This document shows positions 1-5,623 of a DNA stretch of 5,824 nt, piece after piece. How positions within the stretch are numbered: position 1 is the first letter of the stretch; each line of letters begins with the position of its first letter. A model generated the notes under the pieces. That model made no database searches and was not told the origin of the DNA. It saw nothing but the letters and a program-made list of their open reading frames with translations. Origin of the DNA: Pseudomonadota bacterium (lineage in GTDB: Bacteria > Pseudomonadota > Alphaproteobacteria > Caulobacterales > Caulobacteraceae); the NCBI GenBank assembly GCA_023445955.1, contig JAEXJH010000674.1:1-5824 (forward strand). The letters run 5' to 3'. Both the position numbers and the translations under genes were made by a program.

Positions 1-626
1 ACCTTCAGCAGAGCGCGGGCGTAGTCGGCGCGGATGTCGCCGCGCACCGCCAGCACGGTGGCGTCGCAGGCCAGCTCCTGGTCGATGCGGGCCAGCGCCG
101 CGCCGATATGGATCATCGGATTGCACCAGCCCACCACGCGGCAGCCGGCCACGATCAGGTTGGCGACCGGATCGCCCCGGCGGATATGGGTGCGCTCGTG
201 CAGCAGGATCAGGTCGCGCTCGCGGGCGTTGAAGCGCTCGGTGAAATCGGCCGGCAGTACCAGGCGCGGCCACAGGGCGCCCATGACGGCCGGACCGGCC
301 TGACCGCGCGCGGCCTTGCGGCGGAAGGACCGCTCCTGCAGCACCATGACGCCGCCCAGCAGACCGGCGCCGACGATCCAGACCAGCAGCAGCTTCAGCG
401 CCAGGCTGGCGCCGAGCGGCGTGGCGGCGACGCCGGTCTGGGTGGTCTCGGCCAGGCTGGGGAACAGGCCGGCGATGGCGGCGGTCGGGACCAGCATCCA
501 CAGGCCATAGGCCAGACGCGGACCAAACATCCAGCGCACCGGCAGGCGCAGCAGCAGCACGGCCAGCACGCCGACGGCGGCGGCGATCTGCAGGCGGATC
601 AGCGCCAGGACCAGCAGATCGATCAT
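1..626 (-). CDS. M56 (BlaR1/MecR1-like) membrane metallopeptidase, second tandem copy, truncated by window edge
   Basis: This frame is open from an ATG at 626 to the left edge, giving 208 codons without the C-terminus. The N-terminus (MIDLLVLALIRLQIAAA) is hydrophobic. Further membrane segments lie near residues 35-55 and 78-97. The zinc site is clear: HERTH at residues 143-147, followed by RRGDP, with the expected third ligand Glu184 in QELACD. M56 proteins such as BlaR1 are membrane zinc proteases that act from the cytoplasmic side, classically leading to cleavage of a BlaI/MecI repressor. The substrate here is unknown. The product aligns with the neighbouring gene along its whole visible length (well over half the residues identical by eye, one net residue of indel). 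It lies 18 nt downstream of that gene's stop and has its own AGGGAG ribosome site, so the two are probably cotranscribed. Whether it carries a sensor domain cannot be seen. The family call is firm; the function is inferred. Confidence 0.9.
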   Translation of the reverse strand, partial: MIDLLVLALIRLQIAAAVGVLAVLLLRLPVRWMFGPRLAYGLWMLVPTAAIAGLFPSLAETTQTGVAATPLGASLALKLLLVWIVGAGLLGGVMVLQERSFRRKAARGQAGPAVMGALWPRLVLPADFTERFNARERDLILLHERTHIRRGDPVANLIVAGCRVVGWCNPMIHIGAALARIDQELACDATVLAVRGDIRADYARALLK

Positions 627-633
627 CGCCGCG

Positions 634-639
634 CTCCCT
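634..639 (-). promoter_or_regulatory. Ribosome binding site of the second M56 gene
   Basis: On the minus strand AGGGAG stands 7 nt before the ATG at 626. It lies inside the 18-nt gap after the stop of the upstream M56 gene. It fixes the start of the downstream gene and supports one transcript for the pair. Confidence 0.75.
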
Positions 640-644
640 GTGAC

Positions 645-1535
645 CTAGTGGTCGGCCTTCACCCAGACGATCGCGCCGGTATAGGGGTCCATCTGCGCGA
701 CCAGGCCGGGGTTGAGGTCGCTGGAGAGCGGGCCGCGCGGGGCGATGCTCCAGACCGTGCCCATGGCCGCCAGCGCGAGGAAGGTCATCGTCAAGAAGCC
801 GATGACATCGCGCGTCAGGCTGGGCTCACGGCGGTTCAGCAGCGACACGCGCAGGATCAGCGGGTGGGTGGCCCAGCCGCAGGCCAGGGGCGAGACCGCC
901 GCGCTCATCTGGGCCTTCATCAGCGCCTTGGCGTAGTCGGCGCGGATGTCGCCGCGCAGGGCCACGACGGTGGCGTCGCAGGCCAGCTCCTGGTCGATGC
1001 GGACCAAGGCCGAGGCCAGGTAGATCATCGGGTTGCACCAGCCCAGTACGCCGATCACGGCCACCACCAGGTTGGCGATCGGGTCGCCGCGATTGATGTG
1101 GGTGCGCTCGTGCAAGGTGATCATCTCGCGCTCGCGGGCGTCGAAGCGCTGGGCGAAGTCGGACGGCAGCACGATGCGCGGCCACAGGGCGCCGACCACG
1201 GCCGGGCCGGCCTGGCCCTTATCGACGCGGCGATGGAACAGCTGCTCGCGCACGACCAGGATCGCCGTGGCGACGGCGCAGCCAGCCAGCCACAGCAGGA
1301 CCAGCTTGTCGGCCCAGGCGCCCCACGGCCGGGCGGGGTCGCCGATCTCCATGGTCTCGGCCAGGCTGGGGAAGAAGGCGGCCGCTGCGGCGGCCGGCAC
1401 GATGGCCCACAGGCCATAGGCGCGGCGCGGGCCGAACAGCTGGCGCGCGGACGGGCGCAGCATGACGACCAGCAGCACCGCGGCGGCGGCGGCGATCTGG
1501 GCCCGGACCAGGGCGAGGGCGAAGAGCTCGATCAT
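645..1535 (-). CDS. M56 (BlaR1/MecR1-like) membrane metallopeptidase without sensor domain
   Basis: The product is 296 residues from the ATG at 1535 (MIELFALALVRAQIAAA). Predicted membrane segments are near residues 3-25, 36-55, 74-92 and 152-175, with a last one near 245-265 (GFLTMTFLALAAMGTVW). HERTH at residues 142-146 and Glu183 in QELACD form the M56 zinc site, as in BlaR1/MecR1. True BlaR1 is about twice as long because of a C-terminal penicillin-binding domain. Here the protein ends about 30 residues after the last membrane segment, with a short polar tail, so it cannot sense beta-lactams in the BlaR1 way. The frame stays open upstream to an ATG at 1598, but that codon sits in the promoter -35 box, so 1535 is preferred; an AGGAA at 1547-1551 precedes it by 11 nt. 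It is the first gene of a two-gene unit with a paralogue and is divergent from glnE. The expected partner, a BlaI-type repressor, is not in the window. Confidence 0.9.
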   Translation of the reverse strand: MIELFALALVRAQIAAAAAVLLVVMLRPSARQLFGPRRAYGLWAIVPAAAAAAFFPSLAETMEIGDPARPWGAWADKLVLLWLAGCAVATAILVVREQLFHRRVDKGQAGPAVVGALWPRIVLPSDFAQRFDAREREMITLHERTHINRGDPIANLVVAVIGVLGWCNPMIYLASALVRIDQELACDATVVALRGDIRADYAKALMKAQMSAAVSPLACGWATHPLILRVSLLNRREPSLTRDVIGFLTMTFLALAAMGTVWSIAPRGPLSSDLNPGLVAQMDPYTGAIVWVKADH

Positions 1536-1555
1536 TGTCGGAGCGGTTCCTGCCG

Positions 1556-1580
1556 TTTCCTCGGAATGAATGGTTACAAC
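1556..1580 (+). promoter_or_regulatory. Possible weak glnE promoter sharing the same -10
   Basis: On the plus strand GTTACAAC (1573-1580) matches 6 of 7 informative positions of the Caulobacter -10 consensus GCTANAWC. The best upstream -35 at allowed spacing (TTTCCTC, 1556-1562) is poor. glnE must be transcribed from this segment unless it is read through from elsewhere, because the divergent M56 gene begins at 1535. Transcription would start near 1587. Treat this as a candidate. Confidence 0.3.
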
Positions 1581-1598
1581 TGTAATTTCGAACGTCAA
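1573..1598 (-). promoter_or_regulatory. Predicted housekeeping promoter of the M56 pair
   Basis: Read on the minus strand, TTGACG (1598-1593) is a perfect -35 core. GTTGTAAC (1580-1573) matches 5 of 7 informative positions of the Caulobacter housekeeping -10 consensus GCTANAWC. The gap from the 7-nt -35 element is 11 nt, inside the 10-14 nt range of that consensus. Transcription would start near 1566, leaving a leader of about 30 nt before the ATG at 1535. This placement excludes the upstream in-frame ATG at 1598. The promoter is predicted from sequence only. Confidence 0.6.
1574..1585. promoter_or_regulatory. BlaI/MecI/CopY-type operator dyad
   Basis: TTACA-AC-TGTAA is a perfect 12-nt inverted repeat. 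BlaI/MecI/CopY-family winged-helix repressors bind TACA-nn-TGTA dyads (the cop box and the mec/bla operators). The dyad overlaps the -10 of the M56 promoter, so a bound repressor would block it. The site lies directly before genes for the protease class that normally partners BlaI repressors, which raises the odds that it is real. No repressor gene is visible in the window. Confidence 0.6.
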
Positions 1599-1611
1599 GC
1601 GCGAGTCTTGT

Positions 1612-1617
1612 GGGAGG
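1612..1617 (+). promoter_or_regulatory. Shine-Dalgarno-like GGGAGG before glnE
   Basis: GGGAGG is the strongest ribosome-site match near the glnE start. It is 4 nt before an in-frame TTG at 1622 but 25 nt before the only ATG, at 1643. Either glnE starts at TTG 1622, or this motif is not the functional site and the ATG is used with a weak or absent ribosome site. An in-frame GTG at 1610 overlaps the motif and is unlikely to be the start. Confidence 0.5.
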
Positions 1618-1642
1618 CGACTTGGCGGGCCACGTTGCCCGC

Positions 1643-4525
1643 ATGACTCGTCTCGCTGATCGTCTCGCCCCCTGCGGCCCCGTCATCGACGCCAAGGCCG
1701 CCGAGCGGGCGCACGAGATGATCGCCAAGCGGGCCGGCGAGGCCATGGCGGGCGTGGACGCGGCCTGGGAGGCTCTCGCCCCGGTGTTCGGCGCCTCGCC
1801 CTATCTGGCCAGCCTGGCGCGCCGCGACGGCAAGCGCCTGTCGATGATCCTGGACGGCGATCCGAGCGAGACTCTGGCCGCGACGCTTGCCGCCGCAGAG
1901 GCCGTCGCCGCCGAACCGGATTTCGAGACCGCCCGCCGGGTGCTGCGCGAGCTAAAGGCCGACCTGCACCTGCTGACGGCGCTGTGCGACCTGGGCGGGG
2001 TCTGGGATCTGGACCAGGTGACCGGCGCCCTGACCCGCTTCGCCGACGCCACCCTCAAGGCCGCCCTGGCCCAGGCCGTCCGTCAGGAGGTCGATCGCGG
2101 CGCATTGACCCATGTGGGCGAAGGCGAGGACGGCCCCGCGCCGGGCCTGTTCTGCATCGCCATGGGCAAGCACGGCGCGTTCGAGCTGAACTATTCCAGC
2201 GACATCGACTTCTCGATCTTCTACGCGCCCGAGAAACTGCAGGTGGCCGAAGGCGTCGAGCCGCAGGCCGTGGCGGTGCGGATCGCCAACCACCTGGGCC
2301 GGGTGCTGCAGGAGCGCACCGCCGACGGTTATGTCTTCCGGATAGACCTGCGCCTGCGCCCAGACCCGTCCTCGACCCCGCCGGCCATCCCGGTCGATGC
2401 GGCCATGGACTACTACGAGAGCGTCGGCCAGAACTGGGAGCGCGCGGCGCACATCAAGGCCCGGATCGCAGCCGGGGATTTCGCAGAAGGCGCGGCGTTC
2501 CTGGAGAGTCTCCAGCCGTTCATCTGGCGGCGGAACCTGGATTTTGCGGCCATCGCCGACATCCATTCGATCAAGCGCCAGATCCACACCTACAAGGTCG
2601 ACGACCGCCTGACCGCCAAGGGCGCGGATCTCAAGCTCGGTCGCGGCGGCATCCGCGAGATCGAGTTCTTCGTCCAGACCCAGCAGTTGATCCTGGGCGG
2701 CCGCCAGCCGGACCTGCGCGGCCCGCGCACCCTGGACGCGCTGCTGGCCCTGGCGACGGCCGGCCACGTGACCCTGGAGGACGCCGGCTGGCTGTCGAAG
2801 GCCTATCAGGACCTGCGGGCGCTGGAGCACCGCGCCCAGATGATCGCCGACGACCAGACCCACAAGCTCCCGGAGTCCGACAACGACCGCAAGAAGGTCG
2901 CCGCCCTGTGGGGCCAGGACAACCTGCGCAGCTTCGACGCCTCGGTTGGCAGGATCCTCAAGGGCGTCAATCAGCGCTATGGCCGCCTGTTCGCCGGCGA
3001 GGAAGAGCTGTCTTCGCGCTTCGGCAGCCTGGTCTTCACCGGCGTCGAGGACGATCCGGAGACCTTGGCGACCCTCAAGCGCATGGGTTTCTCGAGCCCC
3101 GAGCGCGTCGCCGCCACCATCCGCGGTTGGCACCACGGCCACATCGCCGCCACCCGCACCGAGCGGGGCCGGGAGCTCTTCACCCGCCTGGCGCCGCGCC
3201 TGCTGGACGCCGCCAACGCCACGGGCGCGCCGGACCAGGCCTTCAACCGCTTCGCCGACTTCTTCGCGTCCTTGAGCTCGGGCGTGCAGATCCAGTCGCT
3301 GTTTCTGGCCCAGCAGCGCCTGTTCGAGCTGATCGTCGAGGTCATGGCCTTCGCTCCCCGTCTGGCCACGACCATGGCCAAGCGGCCGACGGCCCTGGAC
3401 GCCCTGCTGGACCCCAGCTTCTTCGGTCCCATCGAGACGCCAGCCGTTGCGCCGTGGGACCCGGCCGATTTCGAGGGCGCGATGGACGCGGCGCGGCGGC
3501 TGTTCCGCGACCAGAGCTTCCGCATCGGCGTGCGGGTGATGAGCGGCAGCGCCGACGCGCGAGACATCGGCCGGGCCTTCGCCGAGCTGGGCGACCTGAT
3601 CATCCGCGGCCTGGCGCCCGCCGCGCTGGCCGAGGTCGAGCGCCTGGGCGGGGCTTTCCCGGGCCATGTCGCTGTGGTGGCGCTGGGCAAGGCCGGCTCG
3701 CGCGAGATGACCGCCAAGTCCGACCTCGACCTGATGACGCTCTACATCGCCGACGACCCGGCCGGCGCGTCGTTGATCAAGGAGTGGAGCGCCGACACCT
3801 TCTACGCCCGCTTCACCCAGCGTCTGACCTCGGCCCTGTCGGCCCCGACGGGGGAGGGGACGTTGTACGAGGTCGATCTCAAGCTCCGTCCCTCCGGCAC
3901 CAAAGGCCCGGTGGCGGTCAGCTTCGCGGCCTTCGGCGACTATTACGAGCGCGAGGCCGAGACCTGGGAGCTCCTGGCCCTGACCCGCGCCCGGGTGGTC
4001 TGGGCCAGCTCGCCGGCGTTCAAGGCCCAGGCCGAAGGCGCAATCGAGGCGGCCCTGCGCCGACCGCGCGAGTGGAAAAAGACTGCCGCCGACGTCGTCG
4101 AGATGCGCGAGCTGATGGAACGCGAGCGCCCCGGCAAGGGCGACTGGGACCTGAAACTCGATCCCGGCGGCCTGGTGGACATCGAGTTCGCCGCCCAGTT
4201 CCTGCAACTGGCCCACGCGGCCAAGGGCGGACCTCTGCGTCAGAACACCGGCGAGGCGCTGGCGGCCCTGCGGGAAGCGGGCCTGGCCGACGCTGGCGCC
4301 CTGACGCGGTTGGAGACCGCCTGGCGGCTGGAGCAGGACCTCAGCCAGCTGATCAAGGTCGCGCTGGAGGATGGCGGCGATCCCGAAGCCGAGCCCAAGG
4401 CCTTCAAGGCTCTGCTGGCGCGCGCCGGCCACGTCAGCCAGTTCAAGTCGCTGAAACCCAAGCTGGCCAAAGCCAAGGCCGAAGCCCGCGCGGCCTATTC
4501 GGCGATCGTGAAGGCGCCGGGCTAA
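1643..4525 (+). CDS. glnE: Bifunctional [glutamine synthetase] adenylyltransferase / adenylyl-removing enzyme
   Basis: GlnE is cytoplasmic. It adenylylates glutamine synthetase to switch it off when nitrogen is plentiful and removes the AMP by phosphorolysis when nitrogen is scarce, under control of PII protein and glutamine. From the ATG the protein is 960 residues, close to the usual length of about 950. Two homologous halves are visible. The N-terminal adenylyl-removing half has GKHGAFELNYSSDIDFSIFY (from residue 175, Asp187 and Asp189), YYESVGQNWE (257) and DLKLGRGGIREIEFF (329). The C-terminal adenylyltransferase half has GKAGSREMTAKSDLDLMTLY (Asp694 and Asp696), YYEREAETWE (767) and DLKLDPGGLVDIEF (836). 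The constant offset of about 507-510 residues shows the ancestral duplication, and both metal-binding DxD pairs are intact. The start is uncertain: ATG 1643 is the only ATG, TTG 1622 follows a strong GGGAGG, and GTG 1610 is also in frame. The gene is divergent from the M56 pair and about 80 nt before an EF-hand gene. Confidence 0.95.
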   Translation: MTRLADRLAPCGPVIDAKAAERAHEMIAKRAGEAMAGVDAAWEALAPVFGASPYLASLARRDGKRLSMILDGDPSETLAATLAAAEAVAAEPDFETARRVLRELKADLHLLTALCDLGGVWDLDQVTGALTRFADATLKAALAQAVRQEVDRGALTHVGEGEDGPAPGLFCIAMGKHGAFELNYSSDIDFSIFYAPEKLQVAEGVEPQAVAVRIANHLGRVLQERTADGYVFRIDLRLRPDPSSTPPAIPVDAAMDYYESVGQNWERAAHIKARIAAGDFAEGAAFLESLQPFIWRRNLDFAAIADIHSIKRQIHTYKVDDRLTAKGADLKLGRGGIREIEFFVQTQQLILGGRQPDLRGPRTLDALLALATAGHVTLEDAGWLSKAYQDLRALEHRAQMIADDQTHKLPESDNDRKKVAALWGQDNLRSFDASVGRILKGVNQRYGRLFAGEEELSSRFGSLVFTGVEDDPETLATLKRMGFSSPERVAATIRGWHHGHIAATRTERGRELFTRLAPRLLDAANATGAPDQAFNRFADFFASLSSGVQIQSLFLAQQRLFELIVEVMAFAPRLATTMAKRPTALDALLDPSFFGPIETPAVAPWDPADFEGAMDAARRLFRDQSFRIGVRVMSGSADARDIGRAFAELGDLIIRGLAPAALAEVERLGGAFPGHVAVVALGKAGSREMTAKSDLDLMTLYIADDPAGASLIKEWSADTFYARFTQRLTSALSAPTGEGTLYEVDLKLRPSGTKGPVAVSFAAFGDYYEREAETWELLALTRARVVWASSPAFKAQAEGAIEAALRRPREWKKTAADVVEMRELMERERPGKGDWDLKLDPGGLVDIEFAAQFLQLAHAAKGGPLRQNTGEALAALREAGLADAGALTRLETAWRLEQDLSQLIKVALEDGGDPEAEPKAFKALLARAGHVSQFKSLKPKLAKAKAEARAAYSAIVKAPG

Positions 4526-4526
4526 A

Positions 4527-4549
4527 ATTCCGCGACGGAATCTGTTCCG
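4527..4549. repeat. Three alternating TTCCG/CGGAA arms after glnE
   Basis: Directly after the glnE stop, ATTCCG (4527-4532) pairs with CGGAAT (4536-4541) across a 3-nt loop. The same CGGAA (4536-4540) can instead pair with TTCCG (4545-4549) across a 4-nt loop, so two mutually exclusive small hairpins are possible. There is no T-run, so an intrinsic terminator is not supported. The block may instead be a protein site in the leader or promoter region of the EF-hand operon. A GANTC site (GAATC, 4538-4542) lies inside it. No convincing promoter was found between 4526 and 4603. Confidence 0.4.
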
Positions 4550-4587
4550 CCACGCGTTCAGTCATTTGGGACGGGCCTTCCACCCCT

Positions 4588-4592
4588 GGAGA
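4588..4592 (+). promoter_or_regulatory. Ribosome binding site of the EF-hand gene
   Basis: GGAGA lies 11 nt before the ATG at 4604 but only 2 nt before an in-frame TTG at 4595. The spacing favours the ATG, which also gives a tidy signal peptide. Confidence 0.55.
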
Positions 4593-4603
4593 CCTTGAAA
4601 CTG

Positions 4604-5026
4604 ATGATCGTACGCACCCTGATCGCCGCCGGCGCCGTGCTCGCGCTGGCTGGGCCTGTGATGGCTCAAACCGCTGCGGCGCCCGCCGCCACCGACGGCA
4701 TGACCCTGCAGCAGTTCCAGGCCAAGAACGGCGACAAGCTGTTCGCGCGGCTGGACACCAACAAGGACGGTAAGATCTCGCCTGACGAGTTCGCCGCCTA
4801 CCGCAAGCAGAACGCCGAAGTCGACGCCAAGGCGTCGGGCAAGGCCGGCAAGCGCGGCCAGCGCCTGTTCGCCCGCTTCGACACCGACAAGGACGGCATG
4901 CTCTCGCGCGCCGAGGCCGACGCCTTGCTGGCGATGCGCTTCAAGCGGATGGACACCAATAATGACGGCGTCCTGACGCTGGAGGAATTGCAGGCCAAGG
5001 GCGGCAAGGCCAAGGTCGGGGTCTGA
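4604..5026 (+). CDS. Secreted three-EF-hand calcium-binding protein
   Basis: The product is 140 residues from ATG 4604. The N-terminus (MIVRTLIAAGAVLALAGPVMA) is a classic Sec signal peptide with likely cleavage after VMA at residue 21, so the mature protein should be periplasmic or exported. An Ala/Thr/Pro linker follows, then three canonical 12-residue calcium loops: DTNKDGKISPDE (51-62), DTDKDGMLSRAE (93-104) and DTNNDGVLTLEE (117-128). Each has Asp at 1, Asp or Asn at 3, Asp at 5, Gly at 6 and Glu at 12, so all three should bind calcium. The loops are 42 and 24 residues apart. The closely spaced second and third could form a pair, leaving the first unpaired unless an unseen partner or a dimer supplies a fourth. 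The gene is followed after 26 nt by an ECF sigma gene and is probably cotranscribed. A role as calcium buffer, sensor or target of that sigma factor is inference. An in-frame TTG at 4595 would add three residues. Confidence 0.88.
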   Translation: MIVRTLIAAGAVLALAGPVMAQTAAAPAATDGMTLQQFQAKNGDKLFARLDTNKDGKISPDEFAAYRKQNAEVDAKASGKAGKRGQRLFARFDTDKDGMLSRAEADALLAMRFKRMDTNNDGVLTLEELQAKGGKAKVGV

Positions 5027-5052
5027 TGACGACGTGCGCGGCAGACTGACGG

Positions 5053-5610
5053 TTGGCGACCGACGGGAACGATCCCGACGACGCCTTGCTGGCGGGGGTG
5101 GGACGGGGCGACCCGTCCGCCGTTCGCACGCTATTGGACCGACGCCTGCCGCGTATCCTCGCCCTGGCGAGGCGGATGCTGAACGACTCCGGCGAGGCCG
5201 AGGACGTGGCCCAGGAGACCTTCCTGCGCGCCTGGAAGCAGGCGAAGGCGTGGAAGCCGGGCGCGGCCAAGTTCGACACCTGGCTGCACCGCGTGGCGCT
5301 GAACCTCTGCTACGATCGGCTAAGGCGGCGGCGAGAGATCGTCACCGACACGCCACCGGAGCAGGTCGACACCGGCCCGCCGCCGGACGCTGGCCTGATC
5401 GGTGCGGACCTGTCCAAACGTGTCGAGGCGGCGCTGGCGGCCCTGCCGGCTCGTCAGCGCGAGGCGATCGTGCTCTGTCACCACCAGGGGCTGGGCAATA
5501 TCGAGGCCGCGGGATTGATGGAGATCAGCGTCGAGGCGCTGGAAAGCCTGCTCGCACGCGGGCGACGGGCGCTGAAGGCGTCGCTGGCCGATCTGCGGGG
5601 GGCGGGATGA
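5053..5610 (+). CDS. ECF-type RNA polymerase sigma factor
   Basis: The product is 185 residues, typical of extracytoplasmic-function sigma factors, which redirect RNA polymerase to a small regulon after an envelope or stress signal. Region 2 spans about residues 25-95: DVAQETFLRAW (51-61) is region 2.2, and FDTWLHRVALNLCYDRLRRRR (from 74) covers regions 2.3-2.4 that melt and read the -10. Region 4 starts near RVEAALAALPARQREAIVL (123) and continues through the helix-turn-helix IEAAGLMEISVEALESLLARGRRAL, which reads the -35. There is no region 3 domain, as expected for ECF. The start is TTG at 5053: a stop at 5047 blocks upstream extension in this frame, no ATG lies near, and the DDALLAGVGRGD segment just after it is typical of ECF N-termini. 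The ribosome site is weak, so translation is probably coupled to the EF-hand gene 26 nt upstream. GTG 5098 is an alternative but would remove that segment. The ECF subgroup was not assigned. Confidence 0.92.
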   Translation: MATDGNDPDDALLAGVGRGDPSAVRTLLDRRLPRILALARRMLNDSGEAEDVAQETFLRAWKQAKAWKPGAAKFDTWLHRVALNLCYDRLRRRREIVTDTPPEQVDTGPPPDAGLIGADLSKRVEAALAALPARQREAIVLCHHQGLGNIEAAGLMEISVEALESLLARGRRALKASLADLRGAG

Positions 5611-5616
5611 AGGAAG
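5610..5616 (+). promoter_or_regulatory. Ribosome binding site of the gene after the sigma factor
   Basis: AAGGAAG begins on the last base of the sigma factor stop codon. Its AGGA core is 9 nt before ATG 5624 but only 3 nt before ATG 5618, so 5624 is the better start. ATG 5627 is also possible. Confidence 0.55.
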
Positions 5617-5623
5617 CATGGTC

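Noticed and set aside
1536..1598. N-terminal extension of the complete M56 gene from ATG 1598 (MTFEITVV...)
   Set aside because: The codon overlaps the -35 box of the predicted promoter and the added residues are not part of the M56 fold. The paralogue also begins at the equivalent of ATG 1535.
108..1646. 512-codon plus-strand open frame across the M56 region
   Set aside because: It lies opposite two genes with clear M56 motifs. Its product is Gln/Gly/Arg-rich and low in complexity, typical of an antisense shadow in high-GC DNA.
1952..4432. 826-codon minus-strand open frame opposite glnE
   Set aside because: Antisense shadow of glnE. Its composition (Gly, Arg, Gln, Ala, Val) and lack of motifs reflect high third-position GC on the coding strand.
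4527..4541. Intrinsic terminator after glnE
   Set aside because: The hairpin is only 6 bp and no run of T follows. It is kept as a repeat only.
4537..4558. ECF promoter GGAAT-N13-CGTT before the EF-hand gene
   Set aside because: The spacing is too short for the usual ECF pattern and the -35 has a mismatch, so it is not listed as a promoter.
1984..4773. 929-codon plus-strand open frame overlapping glnE and the EF-hand start
   Set aside because: Arg/Gly/Pro-rich, out of frame with GlnE, and without recognisable motifs. The GlnE frame holds all conserved blocks.
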